Source of the DNA: JADFDG01 sp049324475
Lineage (GTDB): Bacteria; Pseudomonadota; Gammaproteobacteria; Pseudomonadales; JADFDG01
NCBI GenBank assembly: GCA_049324475.1
Contig: JBMOOO010000010.1
Location: 1 to 64,000, forward strand
DNA length: 64,000 nucleotides
Direction of reading: 5' to 3'
A program made the translations under genes and the position numbers. Every line of letters starts with the position of its first letter. Within the stretch, counting starts at the first letter, position 1. Under the pieces are notes generated by a model. The model was not told where the DNA came from. It worked only from the letters and a program-made list of their open reading frames with translations, and did not search any database. Shown here piece after piece: positions 35,308 through 43,649 of this stretch.

Positions 35308-36825
35308 TCAGAGCAGGTAAATGACGGCCAGCAGGCCGGCCGTGGTCATGGTGATGGTGTAGGGCAGGGCCATCCAGAACATCCGGAGATAACCGAGACG
35401 GATGAGCGGGGCCAGGGTGGACGTGAGCAGGAACAGGAAGGCGGCCTGACCGTTGGGCGTGGCCACGCTCGGGATGTTGGTTCCGGTGTTCACCGCGACC
35501 GCCAGCAGGTCGAATTGCTCACGGTTGATGCTGCCGGCGTCGAAGGCGGCCTTGATCTCGCTGATATAGACCGTGGCGACGAAGACATTGTCGCTGATCG
35601 ACGACAGGATGCCGTTTGCGGCATACATCAGCGGCAGCCGCAGTCCGTCTTCCTGCCGGAGCACGTACTCGATCATCGGCCGGAACAGGTGCTGCTCGTG
35701 TATCACGCCGACAATGGCGAAGAAGGTGACCAGCAGGGCGGTGAAGGGCAGTGCTTCCTCAAAGGCGCGCCCCAGGCGTTTCTCGTCGGTGATGCCGCAC
35801 AGCGCCGTGGCCAGGATGATGACGGTCAGGCCGATCAGGCCAACCTCGGCCAGGTGGAGGGCCAGGCCGAACAACAGGAACACGGCCGCCGCAGCCTGGA
35901 TGTACAGGTGCAGGGTTTCCCGGCGGGTACGCTTGCCCGCTGCCGCCGTGAAGTGATGTTCGATAACCGACCGTACGGCAGCCGGCATGTCATTGCCGTA
36001 GCCGAACCAGCGCATTTTCTCCACCACGAAACAGGTCAGCAGGCCGACCACCAGGACCGGCGCCGAGACCGGCAGTACTTTCATGAAGAAATCCGAGAAG
36101 CTCCAGCCGGCGAGGTTGCCGATCAGGAGGTTCTGCGGTTCGCCCACCAGCGTACAGACACCGCCCAGTGCAGTGCCGACCGCGGCATGCATGAGCAGGC
36201 CACGCAGGAAGGCGCGGAACTGTTCGAGATCCGCCCGCTCGAGATCCGGTGTTCCGTCGGCGTCGAGGTCTTCCTGTGCCGACACGGCCTTGTGGTAAAC
36301 GGCAAACAGCCCGCCGGCGACCGTGATCACCACGGCGATGACGGTGAGCGCATCGAGAAAGGCGGAGAGGAAGGCGGCCGAAAAGCAGAAGAACAGCGAG
36401 AGTGCGATGCGCGAGTGCACGCGCATGAGGATGCTGGTGAAGACCTGCAGCAGCAGGTCGCGCAGGAAGTAGATGCCGGCCACCATGAAGATCAGCAGCA
36501 GGATCACCGGGAAGTTGACGGTGATTTCATGGTAGACGGTGTCTGCGCCGACCATGCCGATGACCACGGCTTCCAGCGCCAGCAGGCCGCCGGGCTGCAG
36601 CGGGTAGCATTTCAGGGCCAGTGCCAGCGTGAAGATGAATTCCGCCAGCAGCAGCCAGCCGGTCACGAACGGCCCGGCCACGACCAGCATGAGCGGGTTG
36701 ATCAGCAGGAACGCCAGTATCGTGAACTTGTACCAGTCGGGAGACTGGCCCAGGAAAGAGTCGAACAGTACCGATGCCCAGGACGCGGTGCCGTTTGCTG
36801 GAGAGTGTTGTGTCTGCCCGACCAT
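35308..36825 (-). CDS. nhaB: NhaB Na+/H+ antiporter
   Basis: 505 residues, about twelve membrane helices. Strong match to E. coli NhaB: FLGQSPDWYKFTILAFLLINP at the N-terminus, FVTGWLLLAEFIFTLALALKCYPLQPGGLLALEAV, LLLIFMVAGIYFLRDLLL, FLSAFLDALTVIAVVITVA, GVCTLVGEPQNLLIG and GTNIPSVATPNGQAAFLF. Expels Na+ in exchange for protons, helping pH and salt homeostasis. It is followed by the HMG-CoA reductase gene at 22 bases and may be co-transcribed with it. Confidence 0.95.
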   Translation of the reverse strand: MVGQTQHSPANGTASWASVLFDSFLGQSPDWYKFTILAFLLINPLMLVVAGPFVTGWLLLAEFIFTLALALKCYPLQPGGLLALEAVVIGMVGADTVYHEITVNFPVILLLIFMVAGIYFLRDLLLQVFTSILMRVHSRIALSLFFCFSAAFLSAFLDALTVIAVVITVAGGLFAVYHKAVSAQEDLDADGTPDLERADLEQFRAFLRGLLMHAAVGTALGGVCTLVGEPQNLLIGNLAGWSFSDFFMKVLPVSAPVLVVGLLTCFVVEKMRWFGYGNDMPAAVRSVIEHHFTAAAGKRTRRETLHLYIQAAAAVFLLFGLALHLAEVGLIGLTVIILATALCGITDEKRLGRAFEEALPFTALLVTFFAIVGVIHEQHLFRPMIEYVLRQEDGLRLPLMYAANGILSSISDNVFVATVYISEIKAAFDAGSINREQFDLLAVAVNTGTNIPSVATPNGQAAFLFLLTSTLAPLIRLGYLRMFWMALPYTITMTTAGLLAVIYLL

Positions 36826-36865
36826 GGAGGGATTCCGGAATCACCGCGACGCGACGGCGGTCCGG

Positions 36866-36871
36866 ATTATA
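36866..36871 (-). promoter_or_regulatory. -10 element of nhaB
   Basis: TATAAT (consensus) on the minus strand inside CCGTATAATCC, about 40 bases before the nhaB start. A weak or absent -35. The same 11-mer occurs before rpiA at 40803-40808. Confidence 0.6.
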
Positions 36872-36898
36872 CGGGGGCGGATGCCGCGGGCGGTTGGC

Positions 36899-38476
36899 TC
36901 AATCGGCGGTGGCGGAGGGCATCGCGGCAGGCGCCGACGGTTCCGGGCGCCGGTACAGGAACACCAGCGGCATGGCGAGCAGGGTCGCCACGGCCAGCAG
37001 CCGGAAATCGTTCAGGTAGCCGATCAGTGCCGCCTGCCGGCCGACCTCTGACTGCACCAGCGCAGTCAGTGTCTGCGGATCGACGGGCATGTGCGTGGCC
37101 AGTTCGCGCCAGGCGTCCGGATTCAGCCGTTCGCCCAGTTCCGCGCTGTTGATGGTGATGGCACGGCTCAGCTCGGCCACCACGATGGAAACACCGAAGC
37201 TGGAGCCAAGGTTGCGCATCAGGCTGTACAGGCTGGCGGCGTCGGTGCGCAGCGCAGGGGACAGCGTGGCGGTGGTGAGCGTGGTCATGGGCGCGAACAC
37301 CAGCCCGAGGCCGATGCCCTGCACGATGCTGGTCCACAGCAGATCGAACGTGGTGGCGTGCATGGTGAACTGCGCCATGCCGATCAGGGAAATCTCGATG
37401 CACAGCAGGCCGGCCAGCATCACGTAGCGGGCGTCGGTGTGTCCGGTCATCAGCCGTCCGGCCAGTATCATGGTGACCGACACGCCGATGCCACGCGGTG
37501 CCAGCAGCAGGCCGGTGTCGAATGCCGTGTAGCCGCCCAGCTGCTGCAGGAACGGCGGCATCAGTGCCATGGTGGCCAGGATCATCACGCCGACCGTGAA
37601 CGCCATGGCCAGGCTGGTCATGAAATTGCGATCACGGAACAGCGCTCGCGGCAGGAAGGGATTGTCGGTGGTGAGCATGTGCACCGTGAACAGGTACAGC
37701 GCGAATGCCGCCAGCAGCGTCTCGATCCAGATTTCCGTCGATTCGTACCAGTCGAGTGTCTGGCCGCGGTCCAGCACCAGCTGCGCGCAACTGATGGCGA
37801 CCGCCAGGAACAGGAACCCGGCCGCGTCGAAGCGGATGCCGTGTGCCGGCTCGCTGCGCGGTACGGAAACGATCAGGCCGGCGATGGCGAGGATGCCGAT
37901 CGGCAGGTTGATCAGGAAAACCCAGTGCCAGCTGTAGTACTCGGTGAGCCAGCCGCCGATGGTGGGGCCGAGGATGGGTCCGAGCGTGACGCCCGCTCCC
38001 CACAGCGCCATGGCCGGGCCCTGCTTCTCGCGGGGATTGATGTCCAGCATCAGGGATTGCGACAGCGGGATGATGGTGGCGCCGGCCGCGCCCTGCAGGG
38101 CGCGGTAAAGCACCATTTCCGGCAATGTCTGCGCCATGCCGCACAACACCGATGCGATGGTGAACAGTGCGACACTGGCAACAAACAATTGCTTGCGGCC
38201 GAAGCGTGCGGCCAGGAAGCCGGTGAGCGGCATCACCACTGCACTCACCACGATGTAGGAGGTGAGTACCCAGTTGACCTGTTCCCGGGTGGCACTCAGC
38301 GAGCCCTGCATGTGCGGCAGCGCGACGTTGGCGATGGTCAGGTCCAGCGTCTGCATCACGGTCGCCAGCATGGCGCTGAGCGTGATCAGCCGGTGCCGCG
38401 CGGCAGAGACCGGCAGTGCCGCTTCGCCCGGTGGTGGCACGGCGATGCCGGGTGCGGAGCCGGAGGGCGTGCTCAT
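36899..38476 (-). CDS. emrB: EmrB/QacA-family (DHA2) multidrug efflux transporter
   Basis: 525 residues from ATG 38476, about 14 membrane helices. MFS motifs: TLDLTIANVALPHM (motif D1 of DHA2), GFLAARFGRKQLF (motif A), YRALQGAAGATIIP (motif B) and GAGVTLGPILGPTIGGWL (motif C). Drug/H+ antiporter working with the EmrA-type adaptor encoded 13 bases upstream and, by inference, an outer-membrane channel elsewhere. The gene symbol reflects the family; the substrate is unknown. Part of a marR-emrA-emrB operon. Confidence 0.93.
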   Translation of the reverse strand: MSTPSGSAPGIAVPPPGEAALPVSAARHRLITLSAMLATVMQTLDLTIANVALPHMQGSLSATREQVNWVLTSYIVVSAVVMPLTGFLAARFGRKQLFVASVALFTIASVLCGMAQTLPEMVLYRALQGAAGATIIPLSQSLMLDINPREKQGPAMALWGAGVTLGPILGPTIGGWLTEYYSWHWVFLINLPIGILAIAGLIVSVPRSEPAHGIRFDAAGFLFLAVAISCAQLVLDRGQTLDWYESTEIWIETLLAAFALYLFTVHMLTTDNPFLPRALFRDRNFMTSLAMAFTVGVMILATMALMPPFLQQLGGYTAFDTGLLLAPRGIGVSVTMILAGRLMTGHTDARYVMLAGLLCIEISLIGMAQFTMHATTFDLLWTSIVQGIGLGLVFAPMTTLTTATLSPALRTDAASLYSLMRNLGSSFGVSIVVAELSRAITINSAELGERLNPDAWRELATHMPVDPQTLTALVQSEVGRQAALIGYLNDFRLLAVATLLAMPLVFLYRRPEPSAPAAMPSATAD

Positions 38477-38489
38477 GGCGGTGCCTGCG

Positions 38490-39521
38490 TTACTCGAACA
38501 GGCGCTGGATGCGGCGCTTGCCGGTGTCGATGCCGACTTCTGCGGACAGGCCGGCGCGCAGTGGCGGCTGGCCTTCCTGCACATCGACACGGATGCGGAC
38601 CGGCACACGCTGCACGATCTTCACCCAGTTTCCGGAGGCATTCTGAGGTGGCAGCAGTGCGAATTCGGCACCGGTGGCCGGCGCAATGCTTTCCACCGTG
38701 CCGGTGTATTCCTCGCCCGGATAGACATCGAAGCTGACGGTCACGCTCTGCCCGGCGTGCACGTGCGTGAGCTCGGTTTCCTTCAGGTTGGCTTCCACCC
38801 AGATGTCGCTGTCGTGGACCAGCGACAGCGTTTCGCGACCGGCCACGGCCATGTCGCCCTGCGCAATGGTCTTGTTGGTCACCACGCCGTCCATCGGCGC
38901 CAGTACGCGGGTGCGCTCCAGATCCAGCTTTGCTTTCTCGAGTTTCGCCAGTGCGCCCTGGTAGTACGGATGTTTTTCCTTGGGCAGGTTCACGTTCTGC
39001 CCGAGGCCGACGCCGGCGCGCCGGTGCTCCTGCTCGAGCGCAGCCGCTTCGGCACGGGCGGCGTCGCGCTTGTGGCGTACGTCGTCCAACTGGGCTTCCG
39101 ACACGGCCTGCTTCTGCCGCAGGTTTTCCAGCCGCTCGACTTCCTTCGCGTAGTACTCGGCGTCGGTCGATGCCTTGCGCTTCTCTTCCGCCGTGGCGCG
39201 GAATTCCGGGCGCAGTGCCTCCACGCGCGCCCACTGGATATACAGCTCGGCCTGTGCGGCATCGACGGCGATCCGGTAATCGGTCGGGTCGATCGCAAAC
39301 AGCAGGTCACCTTTTTTCACGCGATCATTGGCTTTTACCGGCAGTTCGACGATCTCGCCGGCCACCTGCGGCACGATGTCCACGGTGAGCGCCTTGGCGT
39401 AGGCATTGTCGGTATCGACGGTGCGTCCACCCAGACTCCAGGCAATCAGGCCCAGTGCAATCAGGGCAGACGGGATCACCAGCATCAGCAGGCGGCGCTG
39501 ACGGACCACTTCGGCGTTCAT
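38490..39521 (-). CDS. emrA: EmrA/HlyD-type membrane-fusion protein
   Basis: 343 residues from ATG 39521. One N-terminal membrane helix (LLMLVIPSALIALGLIAW), then DTDNAYAKALTVDIVPQVAGEI and VKKGDLLFAIDP (lipoyl half-motif), a coiled-coil hairpin about residues 85-185 (EEKRKASTDAEYYAKEVERL), the second lipoyl half (RVLAPMDGVVTNKTIAQGD) and beta-barrel (LSLVHDSDIWVEANLKE). Periplasmic adaptor for the EmrB transporter downstream. The start overlaps the marR stop by 4 bases. A longer frame to 39875 runs through marR and is rejected. Confidence 0.94.
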   Translation of the reverse strand: MNAEVVRQRRLLMLVIPSALIALGLIAWSLGGRTVDTDNAYAKALTVDIVPQVAGEIVELPVKANDRVKKGDLLFAIDPTDYRIAVDAAQAELYIQWARVEALRPEFRATAEEKRKASTDAEYYAKEVERLENLRQKQAVSEAQLDDVRHKRDAARAEAAALEQEHRRAGVGLGQNVNLPKEKHPYYQGALAKLEKAKLDLERTRVLAPMDGVVTNKTIAQGDMAVAGRETLSLVHDSDIWVEANLKETELTHVHAGQSVTVSFDVYPGEEYTGTVESIAPATGAEFALLPPQNASGNWVKIVQRVPVRIRVDVQEGQPPLRAGLSAEVGIDTGKRRIQRLFE

Positions 39522-39988
39522 CGGGATTTTCCGGGGATGACGTGGTCGCCGCTGTCGCTGGCGGCGAGATTGCCACGGATGCGCCGGAGCGCGTCGAGAA
39601 GGAACTCCTGCTCCTTCCTGTTGAAGCCGGCCAGCGCCACCGCGCGCACTTCTGCTGCAATGGCCTGCATGGTGTCCATGCGCGACTGCGCCCGTGCGGT
39701 GAGCTTGAGGCGCCAGGCGCGTCGATCGTCCGGGTCCGGATGTCGCTCGATCAGGCCTTCGTCTTCCATGCGGTCGACCAGGCGCGCGACCGCGATGGGT
39801 GTGACTTCCAGCAGCCCGGCCAGCTGTGCCTGGCGCAACCCGGGCTGTGCCGCCAGCCAGACCAGCACGCGCCATTGTGCGCGTGTCACGCCGTGGGGGC
39901 GTGCGCGGCGTTCGAAGTCGTTGCGCAGCAGGCGGGCAGCGTCGTACAGGTTGAAGCCGAAGCTGCGGTTGGGGTCGTAGTCGGTCAT
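39518..39988 (-). CDS. MarR-family regulator of the efflux operon
   Basis: 156 residues with the winged-helix core: VTRAQWRVLVWLAAQPGLRQAQLA, LLEVTPIAVARLVDRMEDEG (recognition helix) and LIERHPDPDDRRAWRLKLT (wing). Members such as EmrR repress their own efflux operon and are released by drugs. First gene of the operon, and its upstream region holds a perfect palindrome, so autoregulation is likely. Confidence 0.93.
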   Translation of the reverse strand: MTDYDPNRSFGFNLYDAARLLRNDFERRARPHGVTRAQWRVLVWLAAQPGLRQAQLAGLLEVTPIAVARLVDRMEDEGLIERHPDPDDRRAWRLKLTARAQSRMDTMQAIAAEVRAVALAGFNRKEQEFLLDALRRIRGNLAASDSGDHVIPGKSR

Positions 39989-40005
39989 GGCCGGGCCAGG
40001 TTCAG

Positions 40006-40033
40006 ATAAGCACGCATATCATAAGCATGCTTA
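40006..40033 (-). promoter_or_regulatory. MarR operator and promoter region of the efflux operon
   Basis: A perfect 12-bp palindrome TAAGCATGCTTA (40022-40033) and a related half-copy ATAAGCACGC (40006-40015; ATAAGCATGC at 40021-40030 differs by one base) lie 18-45 bases before the marR start. A minus-strand TATGAT (40018-40023) overlaps the palindrome and could be the -10. The layout fits autorepression by the MarR protein. Confidence 0.65.
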
Positions 40034-40103
40034 CTATCATGGCCAGAGCGGACCATCCGGGATTGCCGCAGCCCGGACGGCGGGGGACGGCGGGATTACG
40101 GGG

Positions 40104-40766
40104 TCAGCGGGTGCGGATCTGGACGCCCTGGCTGCCGGCCACCAGCAGCACGTCGGCCGGCCGGCGGGCGAACAGGCCGTTGGTGACGACCCCGACGATG
40201 GCATTGAGCCGGTCCTCGACTTTCGTCGGCACCGACAGGTCCAGGCCGGCGACATCGAGGATGTGGTTGCCGTTGTCGGTGACGAAGCCGGTGCGGTACA
40301 CCGGCCGCCCGCCCAGTTTCACCAGCTCGCGTGCCACGTAGCTGCGGGCCAGCGGCAGCACTTCCACCGGCAGCGGGAAGGCGCCGAGCGTGCCGACCAC
40401 CTTGGACTCGTCGGCGATGCAGATGAACTTGCCGGCCACGGCGGCGATGACCTTCTCGCGGGTGAGGGCGCCGCCGCCGCCCTTGATCATTTCCAGCCGG
40501 TGGTTCACCTCGTCGGCGCCGTCGACGTAGACCGGGATGTCGTCGGTCTCGTTGAGGTCCAGCACCGGGATGCCGATGGCCTGCAGTTTCTTCGTGGAGG
40601 CTTCCGAACTGGACACCGCACCGCGGATGCGGGGCCGGTACGACGCCAGCGCATCGATGAAGAAGTTCACGGTCGAGCCGGTGCCCACGCCCAGGATGGC
40701 GTCCGGATCGATGTACTTCAGCGCGGCTTCGGCGGCGGCTTTCTTGCGGAGGTCCTGGGGATTCAT
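40104..40766 (-). CDS. rpiA: Ribose-5-phosphate isomerase A
   Basis: 220 residues. Interconverts ribose-5-P and ribulose-5-P. Motifs: GVGTGSTVNFFIDAL, SSSEASTKKLQAIGIPV, DGADEVNHRLEMIKGGGGALTREK (catalytic Asp, Glu, Lys), FICIADESK, PLPVEVLPLA and a C-terminal GVVTNGLFA. The start at 40766 matches the usual N-terminus (MNPQDLRKKAAAEAAL). Divergent from ilvA, as in Pseudomonas. It reads toward the marR gene but the 115-base gap probably separates the units. Confidence 0.97.
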   Translation of the reverse strand: MNPQDLRKKAAAEAALKYIDPDAILGVGTGSTVNFFIDALASYRPRIRGAVSSSEASTKKLQAIGIPVLDLNETDDIPVYVDGADEVNHRLEMIKGGGGALTREKVIAAVAGKFICIADESKVVGTLGAFPLPVEVLPLARSYVARELVKLGGRPVYRTGFVTDNGNHILDVAGLDLSVPTKVEDRLNAIVGVVTNGLFARRPADVLLVAGSQGVQIRTR

Positions 40767-40802
40767 GCGGGCTCGGGTCCGGCGGGCTGGCGGCGGGGCG
40801 GG

Positions 40803-40808
40803 ATTATA
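40803..40808 (-). promoter_or_regulatory. -10 element of rpiA
   Basis: TATAAT on the minus strand within CCGTATAATCC, about 37 bases before the rpiA start. It lies in the 97-base divergent region with ilvA; the plus strand reads TTATACGG there, so the two promoters may overlap. Confidence 0.6.
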
Positions 40809-40863
40809 CGGCGCGCCTCGGCTACCATGGCCGCTTCCCGGAAAAATCCGCTGCCGGCCGCCC

Positions 40864-42381
40864 ATGTCCCTCGAAGATTACGCCCGTCGCATCCTGACTG
40901 CCCGTGTGTACGACGTCGCCATCGAATCGCCGCTGGCGCTGGCGCCGCAATTGTCGCGCCGCCTGGACAACCGGGTGCTTTTCAAGCGCGAGGATCTGCA
41001 GGCGGTGTTTTCCTTCAAGTTGCGCGGTGCCTACAACAAGATTGCGCATCTTCCGGACGCACAGCGCGAGGCGGGCGTGATCACGGCCAGCGCCGGCAAC
41101 CATGCGCAGGGTGTGGCGCTGGCGGCGCAGTCGCTGGGCATCAGGGCCGTCATCGTGATGCCGCAGACCACACCGGAGATCAAGGTGGCCAGCGTGCGCC
41201 AGCGTGGCGCGAAGGTCGTGCTGCATGGCGATACCTTCGACGAGGCGCATGCGCATGCGCGGCAGCTGGAGAAGGAGAAAGGTTATACCTTCGTGCATCC
41301 CTACGACGATCCGGACGTGATCGCCGGCCAGGGCACCATCGCGATGGAAATCCTGCGCCAGCATCCGGACCCGATACACGCCGTGTTCATCCCGGTCGGT
41401 GGTGGCGGCATCGTGGCCGGCATGGCGGCCTGGATCAAATACCTGCGCCCGGATATCCGGGTGATCGGCGTGGAGCCGGAGGATGCCGCCTGCCTGAAGG
41501 CGGCGCTGGCCGCGAAGAAACGCGTGATCCTGCCGGAGGTCGGCCTGTTCGCCGACGGTGTGGCGGTGGCGCAGGTTGGCGAGGAAACCTTCCGCATTGC
41601 GCGCAAGTACGTTGACGAGGTGGTCACGGCATCCACCGACGAAATCTGTGCCGCGATCAAGGATTTCTTCGATGACACCCGCGCCATTGCCGAGCCGGCC
41701 GGCGCGCTGGCCATTGCCGGCCTGAAGAACTGGGCGGAACGGGAAGGCGTGACCGGGAAAACGCTGATTGCCGTTGCCAGCGGCGCCAACATGAATTTCG
41801 ACCGGCTGCGGCACATCTCCGAGCGCACCGAGCTGGGCGAGAAACGCGAAGCGATTCTGGCGGTGACGATCCCGGAGCGGCCCGGCGCCTTCAAGGCGTT
41901 CTGCCAGGCGCTGGGCAAGCGCAACATCACCGAATTCAACTACCGCTACAGCGGCAGTGCCCGCGCCGATGTGTTTGTCGGTCTGGGACTCGCGCATCCC
42001 GGTGACCGGGAAGACATCGTCGCGCTGCTGAAGAAGCGCGAGTATCCCGTGGTCGACATGACCGACAACGAGATGGCGAAGCTGCACGTGCGCTACATGG
42101 TGGGCGGGCATCCGCCGGCCACCGGCAAGCAGGAGCTGGTGTACCGCTTCGAATTCCCGGAGCGGCCGGGCGCGCTGATGAAGTTCCTGGATCGCCTCGG
42201 CCAGCACTGGAACATCTCGTTGTTCCACTATCGCAACCACGGTGCGGACTACGGCCGTGTGCTGGCCGGCTTCCAGGTCGATGCCGGCGAGCGCCGGGCT
42301 GTGGAAAAGTCCCTGCGCGAGCTGGGCTACCCCTACGTCGACGAGACCGCCAATCCGGCCTTCGCCCAGTTCCTGCGCTGA
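40864..42381 (+). CDS. ilvA: Biosynthetic threonine dehydratase
   Basis: Makes 2-oxobutyrate from threonine, the first step of isoleucine synthesis. 505 residues: PLP domain to about 325, with Lys 52 in FSFKLRGAYNK, ITASAGNHAQGVALAA, VHPYDDPDVIAGQGTIAME, FIPVGGGGIVAGMA and a C-terminal SGAN, then two ACT-like regulatory domains (VTIPERPGAFKAFCQALG and FEFPERPGALMKFLDRLG). Two such domains mark the long, allosteric IlvA feedback-inhibited by isoleucine (known). The start MSLEDYARRILTARVYD matches the family. Confidence 0.97.
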   Translation: MSLEDYARRILTARVYDVAIESPLALAPQLSRRLDNRVLFKREDLQAVFSFKLRGAYNKIAHLPDAQREAGVITASAGNHAQGVALAAQSLGIRAVIVMPQTTPEIKVASVRQRGAKVVLHGDTFDEAHAHARQLEKEKGYTFVHPYDDPDVIAGQGTIAMEILRQHPDPIHAVFIPVGGGGIVAGMAAWIKYLRPDIRVIGVEPEDAACLKAALAAKKRVILPEVGLFADGVAVAQVGEETFRIARKYVDEVVTASTDEICAAIKDFFDDTRAIAEPAGALAIAGLKNWAEREGVTGKTLIAVASGANMNFDRLRHISERTELGEKREAILAVTIPERPGAFKAFCQALGKRNITEFNYRYSGSARADVFVGLGLAHPGDREDIVALLKKREYPVVDMTDNEMAKLHVRYMVGGHPPATGKQELVYRFEFPERPGALMKFLDRLGQHWNISLFHYRNHGADYGRVLAGFQVDAGERRAVEKSLRELGYPYVDETANPAFAQFLR

Positions 42382-42419
42382 CCGCCGGGCCGGCCTGGAG
42401 CCCTTGCGGGACGGGGTTT

Positions 42420-42443
42420 CCGGGCCGGGAGGGGGCGGCCCGG
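42420..42443 (+). other. GC hairpin after ilvA
   Basis: CCGGGCCG and CGGCCCGG around an 8-base loop, 38 bases after the ilvA stop, with no U-tract. A GTTTCCGGGC direct repeat (42416-42425, 42458-42467) spans it. Possibly mRNA 3' protection; not a proven terminator. The 261-base gap to 42642 also holds the CRP-like site. Confidence 0.4.
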
Positions 42444-42484
42444 GGGCGCCTTGCCCCGTTTCCGGGCATGGCCCGCAGCCTGAG

Positions 42485-42500
42485 TGTGAAAGAATTCACA
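42485..42500 (+). promoter_or_regulatory. CRP/Clp/Vfr-type binding site
   Basis: TGTGA-AAGAAT-TCACA is a perfect match to the CRP consensus TGTGA-N6-TCACA. It lies 143 bases before the 45-residue protein gene and well after ilvA, in an unusually AT-rich stretch for this window. I see no consensus -10 at a fixed distance, so class I or class II placement is not decided. Confidence 0.7.
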
Positions 42501-42642
42501 GTTGTTCAGGGCAATCTTCAAGAAATGCAAATAACCCAATGACCTGACTGCATTTTTGCTTGATTGTTGCGCCGCTTCGCGGAATGATGCCTGCCCGTTG
42601 GTCAAAACTTGGCCAACCCGTACTCCCTACCGGTCCAGAACA

Positions 42643-42780
42643 ATGAAGAAGAAATCCCCGGACATCCTCTGGGTGTTCGCCGCCATTTTTGTCGCAGGCG
42701 TCCTGTTCAGTGCAGTCAGTGAAGGTGGCAACCGCGACCAGGCCGCCAAGGCCGCCGCGGGCATCGTCCACGAAGGCTGA
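42643..42780 (+). CDS. Small membrane protein, 45 residues
   Basis: MKKKSPDILWVFAAIFVAGVLFSAVSE...: a basic N-terminus, one hydrophobic helix (residues about 8-24) and a short charged, Ala-rich tail. No family known to me. The start at 42643 has only a weak ribosome binding site, but the gene has a 142-base upstream region with a CRP-type site and codon use like a real gene. Its TGA forms TGATCA with the stop of the convergent fau gene. Likely a single-pass inner-membrane protein. Confidence 0.65.
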   Translation: MKKKSPDILWVFAAIFVAGVLFSAVSEGGNRDQAAKAAAGIVHEG

Positions 42781-43374
42781 TCAATCCGTGAACACCCGAG
42801 CCAGGGGCACGTCCCAGGGCGCCGGTTCCAGCTGCCCTGCATCCACCCGCTGCAGCCGGTGGGCGAGCCCGCACAGGGCCGGTCTGCGTGGCCAGCGTTG
42901 CGACAGTTCACGCGCGAACGTGCGGTCGTAGAAACCGCCCCCCATCCCCAGCCGGTTGCCGGCGTTGTCGAACGCCACCAGCGGCATCAGTACCAGATCC
43001 AGTTGCCAGGGTTTTGCCCGCTCGCGCCATCGCAGTGGTTCGGGAATGCCGAACCGGTTGCGGCGCATGCGCGCACCGGCACGCAGGCGCACGAAAAGCA
43101 GACGATTGTGTGAGTGCGGGTCCAGTACCGGCAGGTAGACGGCCTTGCCGGTGCGCAGGGCCTCGGCCGCAATCGGCAGGGGATCGAGTTCGCCGTCAGC
43201 GGCAACGTACAACGCGATGCGGCGCGCGTTGCGGAACAGGATGTGGCGACAGGTGTGGTGGGCGGCGCGACGTGCAGCGGCATGCTGCCGTGCCGGGCCC
43301 AGTGCGCGACGTTGCGCGCGTATCCGCCTGCGCAACTCCTTCGGGTCGGGCACTGCGGGGCGCATGGGTAGCAT
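42781..43374 (-). CDS. fau: 5-formyltetrahydrofolate cyclo-ligase
   Basis: Recycles 5-formyl-THF to 5,10-methenyl-THF with ATP. 197 residues from ATG 43374 (a second ATG at 43365 is possible). Motifs: PDPKELRRRIRAQRRAL at the start, a central LDLVLMPLVAFDNAGNRLGMGGGFYDRTF (substrate/Mg site) and ALCGLAHRLQRVDAGQLEPAPWDVPL at the end, the standard C-terminus. It lies about 12 bases after the 3' end of 6S RNA, as E. coli fau (ygfA) does, so it is probably transcribed from the 6S promoter. Confidence 0.93.
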   Translation of the reverse strand: MLPMRPAVPDPKELRRRIRAQRRALGPARQHAAARRAAHHTCRHILFRNARRIALYVAADGELDPLPIAAEALRTGKAVYLPVLDPHSHNRLLFVRLRAGARMRRNRFGIPEPLRWRERAKPWQLDLVLMPLVAFDNAGNRLGMGGGFYDRTFARELSQRWPRRPALCGLAHRLQRVDAGQLEPAPWDVPLARVFTD

Positions 43375-43385
43375 GGGCGGGAAAA

Positions 43386-43565
43386 GGTTCTCCGGCGTGC
43401 CGCTGCGGGTATGGCCCTTGAACCCAGGGTTCAAGGTTGGTGGCGCGAGGATGCCTCAGGCTTTCCGTCGGGCGGACATGCACACTAGCACCGCAACACG
43501 CCTCCGTCGCGATATACGCATCGGCTCAGGGGACGTAACCCGGCTGGCGCACACGCCAGAGAACC
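43386..43565 (-). ncRNA. ssrS: 6S RNA
   Basis: About 180 bases on the minus strand. The ends pair: GGTTCTC at the 5' end (43565) with GAGAACC at the 3' end (43386), plus GGCGTG with CACGCC. Conserved blocks of E. coli 6S are present in order: GTCCCCTGAGCCGA, then GCATGTCCGCCCGACGG and AAGCCT, then CCTTGAACCCTGGGTTCAAGGG. The RNA mimics an open promoter and holds sigma-70 RNA polymerase in stationary phase. It lies between zapA and fau, its known place in gammaproteobacteria. The ends are estimates from the closing stem and the -10. Confidence 0.92.
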
Positions 43566-43571
43566 GGCCCC

Positions 43572-43577
43572 AGTATA
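43572..43577 (-). promoter_or_regulatory. -10 element of the 6S RNA promoter
   Basis: TATACT on the minus strand, with start of transcription expected about 7 bases on (43565). No convincing -35. It would also drive fau. Confidence 0.75.
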
Positions 43578-43649
43578 GCGGATGCGCCTGCCCGCCAGGC
43601 TGGCATAACACGACGGAAAATGCGGATGACGCGGCCTTTTGCCGTGTCT

